Source of the DNA: Pseudomonas putida
GTDB lineage: Bacteria > Pseudomonadota > Gammaproteobacteria > Pseudomonadales > Pseudomonadaceae
Assembly: GCF_004357765.1 (NCBI RefSeq)
Contig: NZ_SMTE01000008.1
Span: 248,001-312,000 of the forward strand
Direction of reading: 5' to 3'
DNA: 64,000 nt
A model generated the notes under the pieces. It did no database searches. It was not told the origin of the DNA and saw only the letters and a list, made by a program, of their open reading frames with translations. Of this stretch, positions 18,522 through 27,846 are shown piece after piece (within the stretch, counting starts at the first letter, position 1; every line of letters begins with the position of its first letter). The translations under genes and the position numbers were made by a program.

Positions 18522-20236
18522 TCGAGCTTTGGCCGCAATGGCTGCGCCCGTTATGGTTGCTGCTGGTACCCCTGCTGAGCTGGCTGCTGTTCAAGCTCTG
18601 GCACCGACGCAAACGTGCCGGGCGCTGGCAGATGATCCTGCCTCCGGCATTTCACCCGGTGTTGCTGGGCGGTGGCAGTGGCAGCAACAGCAAGCTGCCT
18701 TGGGTCGCCTTGGGCGTGGCTTGGCTGCTGGTGGTGCTGGCCCTGCTCGGCCCGAGCTGGCAGCGCCTGGAGCAATCCCACCAGCAGCCGGCCGACCCAC
18801 TGGTGATCCTGCTCGAACTGACCCCGCAGATGCTTGCCGAAGACGCCTCGCCCAATCGGCTGGAACAGGCTCGGCGCAAGATTCTCGACCTGCTCGAACA
18901 CCGCCGCGACAGCCAGACCGCCCTGATCGTCTACGCCGGCTCCGCGCACACCCTGGTACCGCTGTCCGATGACCTGGGCACCACGCGCAACCTGCTCGAG
19001 GCGATCGACCCGTCGATCATGCCGCAACCCGGTCGGCGCGCCGACCTGGCCGTGCAGAAGGGCCTGGCCCTGCTGGCCCAGAGCGGACTGGGCCAGGGCC
19101 GCCTGTTGCTGGTGGGCTCGGCACTTGGCGAGGATGAACGCCAGGGCATCGTCAAGGCCCTGGGCCGACAGGGGCCGAGCCTGCTGATGCTAGGCGTCGG
19201 CAGCCGCGAAGGCGCGCCGGTACGTCAGGCCAACGGCGAATACCTCAAGGACGACCAGGGCGGCATTCTCGTGCCACGCCTGGACAGCGCCGCGCTCAAG
19301 GCCTTCATCGGCAGCACCGGCGGCCGCTACCGTCACGCCCGGATCGACGACCTCGACCTGCGCGGGCTGGGCCTGTTCGACTCGCCCCACCGCCTACGCA
19401 ACGACGGCCAGAACCTGCAACTCGACCGCTGGGCCGACCAGGGCTACTGGTTGCTGCTGCCTTTGTTGCTGCTGGCGGCCTGCGCCGGGCGGCGCGGCTG
19501 GTTGTTCTGCCTGCCGCTGCTGCTGGCGCTGCCGCAACCGAGCCAGGCCATGACCTTCGATGACCTCTGGCTACGCCCGGACCAGCAAGGTCAGCGTCTG
19601 CTGGAGCAACAGCGACCGGCGGACGCGGCGCAGCATTTCCGCAACCCGCTGTGGCGCGGCGTGGCACTGTATCAGGCCGGTGACTACGCGGGCGCCGCCC
19701 AGGCATTTGCCCAAAGCAACAGCGCCGCAGCACACTACAATCGGGGCAACGCCCTGGCCCGCAGTGGCGAACTGGAAGCTGCGCTGGATGCCTATGAGCA
19801 GGCGCTGGAACTGCAACCCGATTTGCAACCGGCACTGGACAACCAGGCGCTGGTCCAGCAACTTCTGCAACAACGTGAGGGCCAGGCCGAGCAGGCGCAG
19901 GCCGGCAATGACGCCCAGGGCACTCCAGGCAGCGATACCGACGGCAACAGCAGCTCGGCCGGCAATCCGACTCAGGGTGCGCCGGGTGACGACGAGCAGA
20001 GCGCAACGGCTCCCGGCGAGGGCAGCAGCACAAGCCAGGCGGCACCTGGGAGCGATCCAGGCGGTGACGATGACAGCATCATCAAGCCTCCACAGCGCCC
20101 AGCCGCGGCCAGCCTCGATGCCGAACAGCGTCAGGCCCTGGAACAATGGCTGCGGGAAATCCCCGACAATCCGGCGGAACTGCTGCGGCGCAAATTCTGG
20201 TATGAACAGCAATTGCATCAGGAAAATCCACGATGA
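18518..20236 (+). CDS. BatB-like VWA plus TPR fusion protein
   Basis: A 572-residue protein fusing a BatB-type VWA domain (about 90-300) to a second membrane pair (YWLLLPLLLLAACAG and WLFCLPLLLALPQ) and a BatC-like TPR region (AAHYNRGNALARSGELEAAL). A Gln/Ser/Gly-rich acidic linker follows near the C-terminus. The MIDAS DxSxS is replaced by E100-L-T-P-Q and the usual TDG by LVGSALG, so metal binding is probably lost. The ATG overlaps the batA stop. Confidence 0.9.
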   Translation: MIELWPQWLRPLWLLLVPLLSWLLFKLWHRRKRAGRWQMILPPAFHPVLLGGGSGSNSKLPWVALGVAWLLVVLALLGPSWQRLEQSHQQPADPLVILLELTPQMLAEDASPNRLEQARRKILDLLEHRRDSQTALIVYAGSAHTLVPLSDDLGTTRNLLEAIDPSIMPQPGRRADLAVQKGLALLAQSGLGQGRLLLVGSALGEDERQGIVKALGRQGPSLLMLGVGSREGAPVRQANGEYLKDDQGGILVPRLDSAALKAFIGSTGGRYRHARIDDLDLRGLGLFDSPHRLRNDGQNLQLDRWADQGYWLLLPLLLLAACAGRRGWLFCLPLLLALPQPSQAMTFDDLWLRPDQQGQRLLEQQRPADAAQHFRNPLWRGVALYQAGDYAGAAQAFAQSNSAAAHYNRGNALARSGELEAALDAYEQALELQPDLQPALDNQALVQQLLQQREGQAEQAQAGNDAQGTPGSDTDGNSSSAGNPTQGAPGDDEQSATAPGEGSSTSQAAPGSDPGGDDDSIIKPPQRPAAASLDAEQRQALEQWLREIPDNPAELLRRKFWYEQQLHQENPR

Positions 20237-21858
20237 GTCGCTTCGGCGTCTTTCTTTTCAGCTTGCTATGCAGCCTGCTGGCCCATGCCGCGCCGAGCTT
20301 GCAGGCGAGTGTCGACCGTAACCGCCTGGAAGCCGGCGAAACCTTCGAGCTGACCCTCGAAAGCCAGGACGTGACCCAGTTCGGCAAGCCTGACCTGCGT
20401 GCCCTGGAAGGCGACTTCGATGTACGTGGTACACGCCAGCTCAACAGCCTGCATACCCTCGACGGCGAAACCCGCGCCAGCACCCGTTGGATCATCACGC
20501 TGCTGCCTCGTCGCAGTGGCAGCCTGCGCATTCCCCCGTTGCAACTGGGCCAGTCACACAGCGAACCGATCGACCTGCAGGTCCTGCAAGCCGACGCCAG
20601 CCGTCCGAACAGTGCCCAGCAAGTGTTCATCGAAGCGAGCGTGGACAGCGCGCAGGTCTATGTCCAGGCCCAGGTGGTGCTGACCCTGCGTATCTACCAT
20701 TCGGTGTCGCTGTATGACGACAGCAGCCTCAGCCCGTTGCAGCTGGACAGCGCCAAGGTCGAGCCGCTGGGTGAGTCGCGCACCTATGAAAAAGACATCA
20801 ATGGCGTGCGCCATGGCGTGATCGAAACCCGGTACGTGGTCTACCCGCAGCAAAGCGGCACGCTTGAAATCCCACCACTGACGTTCATCGCCACCGCCGT
20901 CGACAGTGCGTCGCCAACGGCTACCGGGAACCGCAGCGGCCATCAGGTGCAGGTCAGTTCGTTACCACTGCATATCACCGTGCGGCCCATTCCCCCGGCC
21001 TGGCCAGCCAACACCCCGTGGTTGCCGGCACGCGAGCTGAGCCTGGACGAGCACTGGAATCCCGACCCTGCCAGTCAGGCCACGCAGATCGGCGATTCGC
21101 TGACCCGCAGCATCACCTTGCGCGCCGAAGGCCTGTCCAGCACTCAATTGCCACCCCTGCCCGCCACCGAGATCAACGGCCTGCGTCGCTACCCGGATCA
21201 ACCGGTGCTGCGCAACGACATCAGCGAACGCGGCATGACCGCCAACCGCGAGGAACGCGAAGCGCTGGTGCCGACCCACAGCGGCGAACTGGCCCTGCCG
21301 GCGTTGGAGGTGACCTGGTGGAATACCCGCGAAGATCATCTGGAGCACAGCAGCCTGCCAGCCAGGACCCTGAGCGTGCGCGACAACCCTGCCCTGAGCG
21401 CAGAGACGCCGGTGGGCGACAACAGCAGCACCAGCCGTTTGCTCTGGCCTTGGCAATTGGCCACGCTGGTGTTCGCCCTGACGACCTTGCTGGGCTTCGC
21501 CCTGTGGTGGCGGGCACGCACCCAGCCGGCGGTGTTGCGTGCCGCGCAGAACGGGCCTAGCCCCCGCACGCTGCTCGACGACCTCAAGCGCGCGTGTCTG
21601 GCCAACGACCCCCAGGCCACCCGCCAGGCCCTCGACGCCTGGGCCCGCCAACAACCGGAGACCTTGGCCGAGATGGCAGCGCGCTTCGTGCCGTTGTCGG
21701 ATGCGCTGGATGGGTTGAACGGGGCGTTGTATAGCGAGAGCGGCCAGTATTGGCAGGGTGAAGAGTTGTGGCGAGCGATCGGCACCATCCCATCGGCGGA
21801 GCAGGTCGTGGTACCTACCGGAGAAAATGGCAGCCTGCCGCCGCTTTATCCGAAGTAG
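20233..21858 (+). CDS. BatD-like oxygen-tolerance protein
   Basis: A 541-residue BatD family protein with a signal peptide (MSRFGVFLFSLLCSLLAHA), repeated beta-sandwich domains in the periplasm, and a C-terminal transmembrane helix (LATLVFALTTLLGFALWW) with a short cytoplasmic tail. It closes the MoxR-Bat operon and starts with a 4-bp ATGA overlap. In Bacteroides the Bat genes were linked to aerotolerance; in pseudomonads the role is not firmly known. Confidence 0.9.
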   Translation: MSRFGVFLFSLLCSLLAHAAPSLQASVDRNRLEAGETFELTLESQDVTQFGKPDLRALEGDFDVRGTRQLNSLHTLDGETRASTRWIITLLPRRSGSLRIPPLQLGQSHSEPIDLQVLQADASRPNSAQQVFIEASVDSAQVYVQAQVVLTLRIYHSVSLYDDSSLSPLQLDSAKVEPLGESRTYEKDINGVRHGVIETRYVVYPQQSGTLEIPPLTFIATAVDSASPTATGNRSGHQVQVSSLPLHITVRPIPPAWPANTPWLPARELSLDEHWNPDPASQATQIGDSLTRSITLRAEGLSSTQLPPLPATEINGLRRYPDQPVLRNDISERGMTANREEREALVPTHSGELALPALEVTWWNTREDHLEHSSLPARTLSVRDNPALSAETPVGDNSSTSRLLWPWQLATLVFALTTLLGFALWWRARTQPAVLRAAQNGPSPRTLLDDLKRACLANDPQATRQALDAWARQQPETLAEMAARFVPLSDALDGLNGALYSESGQYWQGEELWRAIGTIPSAEQVVVPTGENGSLPPLYPK

Positions 21859-21897
21859 AGGGGTTGGGGGTCACTTGAAGGGTGCGGTGGTGCATAT

Positions 21898-21910
21898 ATC
21901 GAGCGCCGCC
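21898..21910. repeat. Half copy of the ATCGAGCGCCGCC element (copy 2)
   Basis: The 13-base core of the palindromic repeat seen at 7937 and 42053 occurs here without its partner arm, in the 172-bp gap between batD and sbcD. I see no terminator in this gap. Confidence 0.5.
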
Positions 21911-22030
21911 ACACCCCTCAAGCGAACCCTTCGCGATCCACTGCGCAACAGGTACCATATCGCCTTTGCGCAAAGCCCATCTTCCAAGACAAGCCCCTTG
22001 CTTGCCCGAATCGACACCGACAGGTCATCC

Positions 22031-23269
22031 ATGCGTCTGTTTCACACCTCCGACTGGCACCTGGGCCAAAGCCTGCACGGCCAGGAACGCGATTTCGAAC
22101 ACGCCTGCTTCCTCCAATGGCTGCTCGGCCAGTTGCATCTGCGCCAGCCCGACGCGCTGCTGATCGCCGGCGACATCTTCGATACGGTCAACCCGCCGGT
22201 CAAAGCCCAGGAACGCCTCTACGACTTCATCGTTCAGGCCCACGAGCAACAGCCCAAGCTCGACATCGTGATGATCGCCGGCAACCACGATTCCGGCTCA
22301 CGGATCGAATTGCCCGCCGCACTCATGCGGCGCCTGCGCACCCATGCCCTGGGTCGGGTGCACTGGCTCGACGAAGGCCAACTGGACGCCGAGCGCCTGC
22401 TGATTCCGCTCACCAACGCTCGCGGTAAAGTCGAGGCGTGGTGCCTGGCCCTGCCGTTCCTGCGCCCGGCCGAGGTCACCGGGCCGCAATTGGGCGACGA
22501 TTACCTGCAAGGCATCGCCAAGGTCCATCAGCAGCTGATTGCAGCCGCACAGGACAAGCGCAAGAAGGGCCAGGCGCTGATCGCCATCAGCCACGCGCAC
22601 ATGGCCGGGGCCGCCGTCTCCGAAGACTCCGAACGCAGCCTGATCATCGGCAATGCCGAAGCCCTGCCGGCCAGGCTGTTCGACAAGGCCATCAGCTACG
22701 TCGCCCTGGGCCATCTGCACAAACCGCAAAAGGTCAACCGGGAGAACCGCATCCGCTACAGCGGCTCGCCGATTCCACTGTCGTTCGCCGAGATCAACTA
22801 CCCGCACCAGGTCCTGGAAGTCGAGCTGGACGGTACCGAGCTGGTCAGCGTCGAGCCGCGTCCGGTGCCACGCGCCGTGGCCCTGCAACGTATCGGCCCG
22901 GCGCCGCTGGGCGAACTGCTGGCACAACTCGCCGACCTGCCGGTGGTCGACCTGCTCGAGGACCCCAACCGCCAGCCTTGGCTCGAAGTCCGGGTCCAAC
23001 TGGACGAGCCGCAGCCCGACCTGCGTCAGCAGATCGAGGCCGCCCTGCACGGCAAGGCGGTGCGCCTGATTCGCATCAGCGCCGAGTACGCCGGGCGAGG
23101 TCATCATGAGGACGATGACCTGGCGTTTGTCGAGTTGTCGCAGATGACCCCGCAGGACCTGTTCAGTCGGGCCTGGGAACAGGCCTATGGCAATCCGGTC
23201 GACGACCAGGCTCTGGCCGATTTCGCCCTGTTGCTGCAGGACGTGCAACTGGAAGAGGAACAGCCTTGA
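22031..23269 (+). CDS. sbcD: Exonuclease subunit SbcD
   Basis: The nuclease subunit of the SbcCD (Mre11-Rad50-type) complex, which cleaves DNA hairpins and protein-blocked ends. The 412-residue protein carries all phosphoesterase motifs: SDWHLG, AGDIFDT, GNHDSG, SHAHMAG and GHLHKPQ. The ATG at 22031 gives the conserved MRLFHTSDWHLGQ; longer readings overlap batD. Its TGA overlaps the TTG start of sbcC. Confidence 0.98.
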   Translation: MRLFHTSDWHLGQSLHGQERDFEHACFLQWLLGQLHLRQPDALLIAGDIFDTVNPPVKAQERLYDFIVQAHEQQPKLDIVMIAGNHDSGSRIELPAALMRRLRTHALGRVHWLDEGQLDAERLLIPLTNARGKVEAWCLALPFLRPAEVTGPQLGDDYLQGIAKVHQQLIAAAQDKRKKGQALIAISHAHMAGAAVSEDSERSLIIGNAEALPARLFDKAISYVALGHLHKPQKVNRENRIRYSGSPIPLSFAEINYPHQVLEVELDGTELVSVEPRPVPRAVALQRIGPAPLGELLAQLADLPVVDLLEDPNRQPWLEVRVQLDEPQPDLRQQIEAALHGKAVRLIRISAEYAGRGHHEDDDLAFVELSQMTPQDLFSRAWEQAYGNPVDDQALADFALLLQDVQLEEEQP

Positions 23270-26200
23270 AGATTCTCGCCATCCGCCTGAAGAACCTGGC
23301 ATCCCTGGCCGGCCCGATCGACATCGACTTCACCGCCGAGCCACTGGCCAGCGCGGGCTTGTTCGCCATCACCGGCCCCACCGGTGCGGGCAAGAGCACC
23401 CTGCTTGACGCGCTTTGTCTGGCACTGTTCGGCAGCGTGCCGAGGCTCAACGACATCGGCCGCGAGGCCAAGGTGCCGGATGCGGACGGTGAAATCCCCA
23501 CGTCCGACCCCCGCAACCTGCTGCGCCGGGGCACTGGCAGCGGCTTTGCCGAGGTCGACTTCGTCGGTATCGACGGTCGTCGTTATCGTGCCCGCTGGGA
23601 AGCCAACCGCGCCCGCGACAGGGCCAACGGCAAGCTGCAGCACAGCCGCCAGAGCTTCTATGACCTCGACAGCGATCAGGTGCTGGCCAGCGGCAAGAAC
23701 GAGTACAAGCAATTGGTCGAGGCCCGCCTGGGCCTGAACTTCGAGCAGTTCACCCGTGCCGTGATGCTGGCTCAAAGCGAGTTCGGCGCCTTCCTCAAGG
23801 CCGACGACAGGGAACGCAGCGAACTGCTCGAAAAGCTCACCAATACCGCCATCTATACACGTCTCGGCCAACGCGCCTTCAGCAAGGCCCGGGAAACCGG
23901 CGAAGCGCACAACGCCCTCAAGGAACGCGCCAGCCATCTGCTGCCGATGGACGAAGCGGCACGCGTCGAACTTGACCAACGCCTCGAGCAGGCACAGCAA
24001 CAATTCAAGGCCGAACAGGCCACTGAGCGCCAGTTGGAACAGCAGCGCAACTGGCTGAGCGAACAGCAACGACTGCATACCCAGCACGCCGAAGCGCTGG
24101 CGACCCTGCATGCTGGCGAACAGCATTGGCAACAACTGGCCGAACAGCGTCTGGACGTACAGCGCCTGGAACGCCTGGCGCCGCAACGCCACCAGTTCCA
24201 ACGCCAGCAGACGGTGAACGCACAGCTGACGCCCCTGGCGACCCGGATCGACGAGCAGCAACGCCAGCAAACCGCGCTGCAGCATCAGACCGCCGACCTT
24301 GAACAGACGCTGGAAAACGCCCGTCAGGCACTGACCCAATGCCAGGCCAGGCAGAGCGAGAACGCGCCGCGGCTGCGCCAGGCGTTCGCCGGGCAGGACA
24401 ACCTCACCCGCCTGGAGCAGGAACTGACGGCACAACGCACCGCTGTCCAGGAGACCGAACAGCAGGTCGCCCAAGGCCAGCAGCAGTTGCAGCAGTTGGA
24501 GGAGAACCAGCAGCGCAGTCAGCAACAGCTGGCGCAGATCGACGCCGCCCTGGCCGGCAGCCAGCACCTGGCAACCGTGGCCAATGCCTGGCAGGCGTAT
24601 CTGCCACAACTCAAGCAGGTGATGCAGATCGGCGGCCGCCTGGCCAAGGGTCGTGAAGAGCTGCCAGGCCTGCAGGCCCAGGTCAGCCAGGCCAATGCCC
24701 TGTTGCAAGGGCAGCGCGACGAGTACGAACTGCTGTTCCGCGAGGCCAAGGCTGAACCTCAGGCCCTGGCCGAGCAGATCGATCTGCTCGGCGGCATGCT
24801 TCAGGACAACCGCAAACAGCTGCGTGCCGTCGAAGAGCTGTCACGCCTGCACGGGCGGGAAATGGAGCTGCGCCAACAGCTCGACGCCCAACAGCTGCGT
24901 CAACAGCAAGCCATGCAGCAGCGCCAGCAACTGATCGGCGAAGGCACCGCAGCCAAGGCCGAGCTGGAAGCCGCCGAGCAGGCCCTGAACCTGACCCGCC
25001 AGTTGCTCGACCGTCAGCGTCTGGCCCGCAACACCAGCGTCGAGGAACTGCGCGGCCAACTGCGCGACGGTGAACCGTGCCCGGTATGCGGCAGCGCCGA
25101 ACACCCGTTCCATCAACCTGAAGCCCTGTTGCAGAGCCTCGGACGCCACGACCAGGCCGAGGAAGCGGCAGCGCAGCAGCAGGTCGAAACCATCAACGGC
25201 AAGCTGGTCGAACTGCGCACCCAACTGGGCGTGGTCAACGCCCAGCTCAAGGACAACCAGCAGCAACAGCAGCAGTTGAGCGAACACTTGCACGCCCAGG
25301 TCGAGCAGGTGCAGGCACACAGCCTCTGGCCAGCACTCGCACCGCAGGACGATCAGGCCCGCAGCCGGTGGTTGACCAGTCAGTTGCAGCGCCTCGAGGA
25401 ACAGATCGGCCAGGATGAGAAACGCCAGGCCGCCCTGCTCAGCCTGCAAAAGGATGCCGCCCGCCTCGGCCAGCAGTTACAGGCCGCCGAGCAAGCCCAG
25501 CAACAGGCCATGCACCACCTCGAGCAACAGCATCAAGCGCTGGCCAATGACGAGCGGCAGTTGCAACAAGGCCTGGGCGATCTGGCCAGCGTGTTGCCAG
25601 AGGACCTGCTCAAGGCGCTGAGCGACGATCCAGCGAATGCCTTCCTCGCCCTCGATCAGCAAATCGCCCTACGCCTGCAGCAGTTGGACCAGCGCCAGGA
25701 CGAACAGCACGAACAGCAGGCGCGTCAGACCCAACTGGACAAACTGCGCGACCAGCAACAGGCGCGGCTGCAGCAGCAACAGCAGTTGCAGGAAAAACTG
25801 ACCGCGCTCGACCGGCAGCGCCAGCAAGCCCAAACCGAGCTGGCCGAACTGCTCGGCGAACACGCCAGCGCCGAAGCCTGGCAACGGCACGGCGACCTCG
25901 AACTGGAGCAAGCCCGCGCACGGGAGGCCGACACCGCCCAGCACCTGCAGGCGCTACGTACCCAGGGCGTGCAACTGGCCAGCGAGCTCAACGCCGCGCG
26001 GCAACAGCACCAGGCGCTGGAGCAGGAGCACCAGCAGTTGCAGGGCGAGATCGGCCAATGGCGCGCCGAGCACCCGGAACTGGACGATGCCGGCCTTGAA
26101 CGCCTGCTGGCCATGGACGACGCCCAACTGACCGAATTGCGCCAACAGTTGCAAGCGGCCGAGAAAGCCGTCGAGCAAGCCCGGGTGCTGCTCCAGGAGC

Positions 26201-26910
26201 GCGACCAGCGCCTGCAGCAACATGCCGCGCTGATGACGGTTGACGCCTCGTCCGATGAGCTGGAACAGGCCCTGGGCGAGCTGCGCGAACGCCTCGCCGG
26301 CCATGAACAACGGTGCGCCGAACTGCGTGCGCAGCAAGCCGACGACCAACGCCGGCAGCAGGCGCACCAGGCCCTGGCCGCTGACATCGAACAGGCCAAC
26401 CAGCAATGGCAGCGCTGGGCACGGCTCAGCGCCCTGATCGGCTCGGCCTCCGGCGATGTGTTCCGCAAGATCGCCCAAGGCTACAACCTCGATCTGTTGT
26501 TGCACCATGCCAACGCCCAACTGCGCCAGCTGGCTCGTCGTTACCGGCTCAAGCGCGGGGGTAGTGCCTTGGGTCTGCTGGTGCTGGATACCGAGATGGG
26601 CGACGAGCTGCGCTCGGTGCATTCGCTGTCCGGTGGTGAAACCTTCCTGGTCTCGCTGGCGCTGGCCCTGGGCCTGGCGTCGATGGCCTCCAGCACCTTG
26701 CGGATCGAATCACTGTTCATCGACGAAGGGTTCGGCAGCCTCGACCCCGAGTCGCTGCAATTGGCCATGGACGCCCTCGACGGCTTGCAGGCACAAGGTC
26801 GCAAAGTCGCGGTGATCTCCCATGTGCAGGAGATGCATGAACGGATTCCAGTGCAGATCCAGGTGCGTCGCCAGGGCAATGGCTTGAGCGATGTCGAGGT
26901 GAGCGGGTGA
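23266..26910 (+). CDS. sbcC: Exonuclease subunit SbcC (Rad50-like ATPase)
   Basis: The 1,214-residue ATPase partner of SbcD. Walker A is GPTGAGKST; two very Gln-rich coiled coils flank a zinc hook CPVC at about residues 605-608; the signature LSGGE and Walker B LFIDEGFGSLD are at the C-terminus. The start is TTG at 23266, overlapping the sbcD stop as TTGA, and gives MKILAIRLKNLASLAGP, the standard N-terminus. The coiled-coil DNA is unusually rich in CAG/CAA codons. Confidence 0.98.
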   Translation: MKILAIRLKNLASLAGPIDIDFTAEPLASAGLFAITGPTGAGKSTLLDALCLALFGSVPRLNDIGREAKVPDADGEIPTSDPRNLLRRGTGSGFAEVDFVGIDGRRYRARWEANRARDRANGKLQHSRQSFYDLDSDQVLASGKNEYKQLVEARLGLNFEQFTRAVMLAQSEFGAFLKADDRERSELLEKLTNTAIYTRLGQRAFSKARETGEAHNALKERASHLLPMDEAARVELDQRLEQAQQQFKAEQATERQLEQQRNWLSEQQRLHTQHAEALATLHAGEQHWQQLAEQRLDVQRLERLAPQRHQFQRQQTVNAQLTPLATRIDEQQRQQTALQHQTADLEQTLENARQALTQCQARQSENAPRLRQAFAGQDNLTRLEQELTAQRTAVQETEQQVAQGQQQLQQLEENQQRSQQQLAQIDAALAGSQHLATVANAWQAYLPQLKQVMQIGGRLAKGREELPGLQAQVSQANALLQGQRDEYELLFREAKAEPQALAEQIDLLGGMLQDNRKQLRAVEELSRLHGREMELRQQLDAQQLRQQQAMQQRQQLIGEGTAAKAELEAAEQALNLTRQLLDRQRLARNTSVEELRGQLRDGEPCPVCGSAEHPFHQPEALLQSLGRHDQAEEAAAQQQVETINGKLVELRTQLGVVNAQLKDNQQQQQQLSEHLHAQVEQVQAHSLWPALAPQDDQARSRWLTSQLQRLEEQIGQDEKRQAALLSLQKDAARLGQQLQAAEQAQQQAMHHLEQQHQALANDERQLQQGLGDLASVLPEDLLKALSDDPANAFLALDQQIALRLQQLDQRQDEQHEQQARQTQLDKLRDQQQARLQQQQQLQEKLTALDRQRQQAQTELAELLGEHASAEAWQRHGDLELEQARAREADTAQHLQALRTQGVQLASELNAARQQHQALEQEHQQLQGEIGQWRAEHPELDDAGLERLLAMDDAQLTELRQQLQAAEKAVEQARVLLQERDQRLQQHAALMTVDASSDELEQALGELRERLAGHEQRCAELRAQQADDQRRQQAHQALAADIEQANQQWQRWARLSALIGSASGDVFRKIAQGYNLDLLLHHANAQLRQLARRYRLKRGGSALGLLVLDTEMGDELRSVHSLSGGETFLVSLALALGLASMASSTLRIESLFIDEGFGSLDPESLQLAMDALDGLQAQGRKVAVISHVQEMHERIPVQIQVRRQGNGLSDVEVSG

Positions 26911-27506
26911 TCCTCTACTCGTTCCGCCGTTGCCCTTGGGCCATGCGTGCGCGCCTGGCCTTGCGCTATGCCGGGTGCGAGGTGGAGATCTGCGAGGTCG
27001 CGATGAAGAACAAGCCGGCACAACTGCTGGCCCTGTCGCCCAAAGGCACGGTTCCAGTGCTCGACACTGGGGCCGAGGTGCTGGAGGAAAGCCTGGACAT
27101 CATGCACTGGGCACTCGAGCGCAACGACCCGCAGGACTGGCGTCTGCGGGCCGATCCCCAGGCCAGGCAGCATGCGGATACGCTGATTGCCCGCAACGAC
27201 AGCGCCTTCAAGGCGCAGGTCAACCTGTACAAGTACGCCGAACGGTATCCGGAGCATTCACGGGCGTACTACCGTGAGCAGGCCGAACCCTGGCTGGCGC
27301 AGCTGGAAGGCCTGCTGGAAGGCCGGCCCTACTTGCTGGCCGACCACCCGAGCCTGACCGATGCCGCCCTGCTCCCTCTGATGCGCCAGTTTGCCGGGGT
27401 CGAACCGCAGTGGTTCGCCGAGGCAGCTTATCCGCGACTGCGGAGCTGGCTGGAGGGATGGCTTGAGTCGGAGCTGTTCAAGGCGGTGATGGCGCGGCAA
27501 CAGTGA
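26907..27506 (+). CDS. Glutathione S-transferase family protein
   Basis: A 199-residue thioredoxin-fold plus helical-domain protein. The N-terminus MILYSFRRCPWAMRARLAL resembles GST/glutaredoxin-2-like proteins, with a Cys in the C-P-W-A position where a redox or conjugating residue would lie. The cis-Pro/G-site region is SPKGTVPVLDTG, then LEESLDIMHWAL. The GTG start overlaps the sbcC stop by 4 bp. Substrate unknown; cotranscription with sbcDC is probable. Confidence 0.88.
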   Translation: MILYSFRRCPWAMRARLALRYAGCEVEICEVAMKNKPAQLLALSPKGTVPVLDTGAEVLEESLDIMHWALERNDPQDWRLRADPQARQHADTLIARNDSAFKAQVNLYKYAERYPEHSRAYYREQAEPWLAQLEGLLEGRPYLLADHPSLTDAALLPLMRQFAGVEPQWFAEAAYPRLRSWLEGWLESELFKAVMARQQ

Positions 27507-27543
27507 CTGCCGCCCGTTGCCCCGGGCTGTCCTGCAGCTCCGA

Positions 27544-27723
27544 TCACTGAGTCTGCTTGCCACTCAACGCCGCGTGGAAATGCGCGCTCTGGCGCAGGTA
27601 CTGGTCGGTGTAGCTGTGGGTGACAGGTGTTTTGGCGTGGCTTTCAAGTTGGGCATGCGCCGGCAGTACGACGGAGGCTGAAATGGCGGATGCGGCAATA
27701 ACCGGGAAGAGATTGAAGTTCAT
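27544..27723 (-). CDS. Small exported protein (59 aa), unknown function
   Basis: Begins MNFNLFPVIAASAISASVV, a clear signal peptide with an AHA-type cleavage site near residue 24, leaving a mature peptide of about 35 residues rich in His, Ser and Gln. The ATG at 27723 has AGAGGT about nine bases upstream. No family is recognised. It lies downstream of the exported lactonase gene on the same strand, with a 122-bp gap. Confidence 0.65.
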   Translation of the reverse strand: MNFNLFPVIAASAISASVVLPAHAQLESHAKTPVTHSYTDQYLRQSAHFHAALSGKQTQ

Positions 27724-27828
27724 CTGGGCTGACCTCTGCTTCAGTGGTTTGACATGGCCCATCCGGGCCTTGGATCAAACTTACGCCGCTGGGCTCAGCC
27801 ACAGAAATTCATTGCACTGGTAGGAAAT

Positions 27829-27846
27829 ATCATCGCTATCGATGAT
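27829..27846 (-). terminator. Possible weak terminator after the lactonase gene
   Basis: ATCATCG and CGATGAT form a 7-bp stem with a 4-base loop at the very end of the lactonase gene, followed on the minus strand by ATTTCC. The T-run is short, so activity is doubtful. Confidence 0.35.

Noticed and set aside
23940-26400. Repeated CAG/CAA-rich DNA in sbcC
   Set aside because: It encodes the Gln-rich coiled coil of SbcC; it is not a tandem repeat or CRISPR array, since no fixed repeat unit or spacing is seen.
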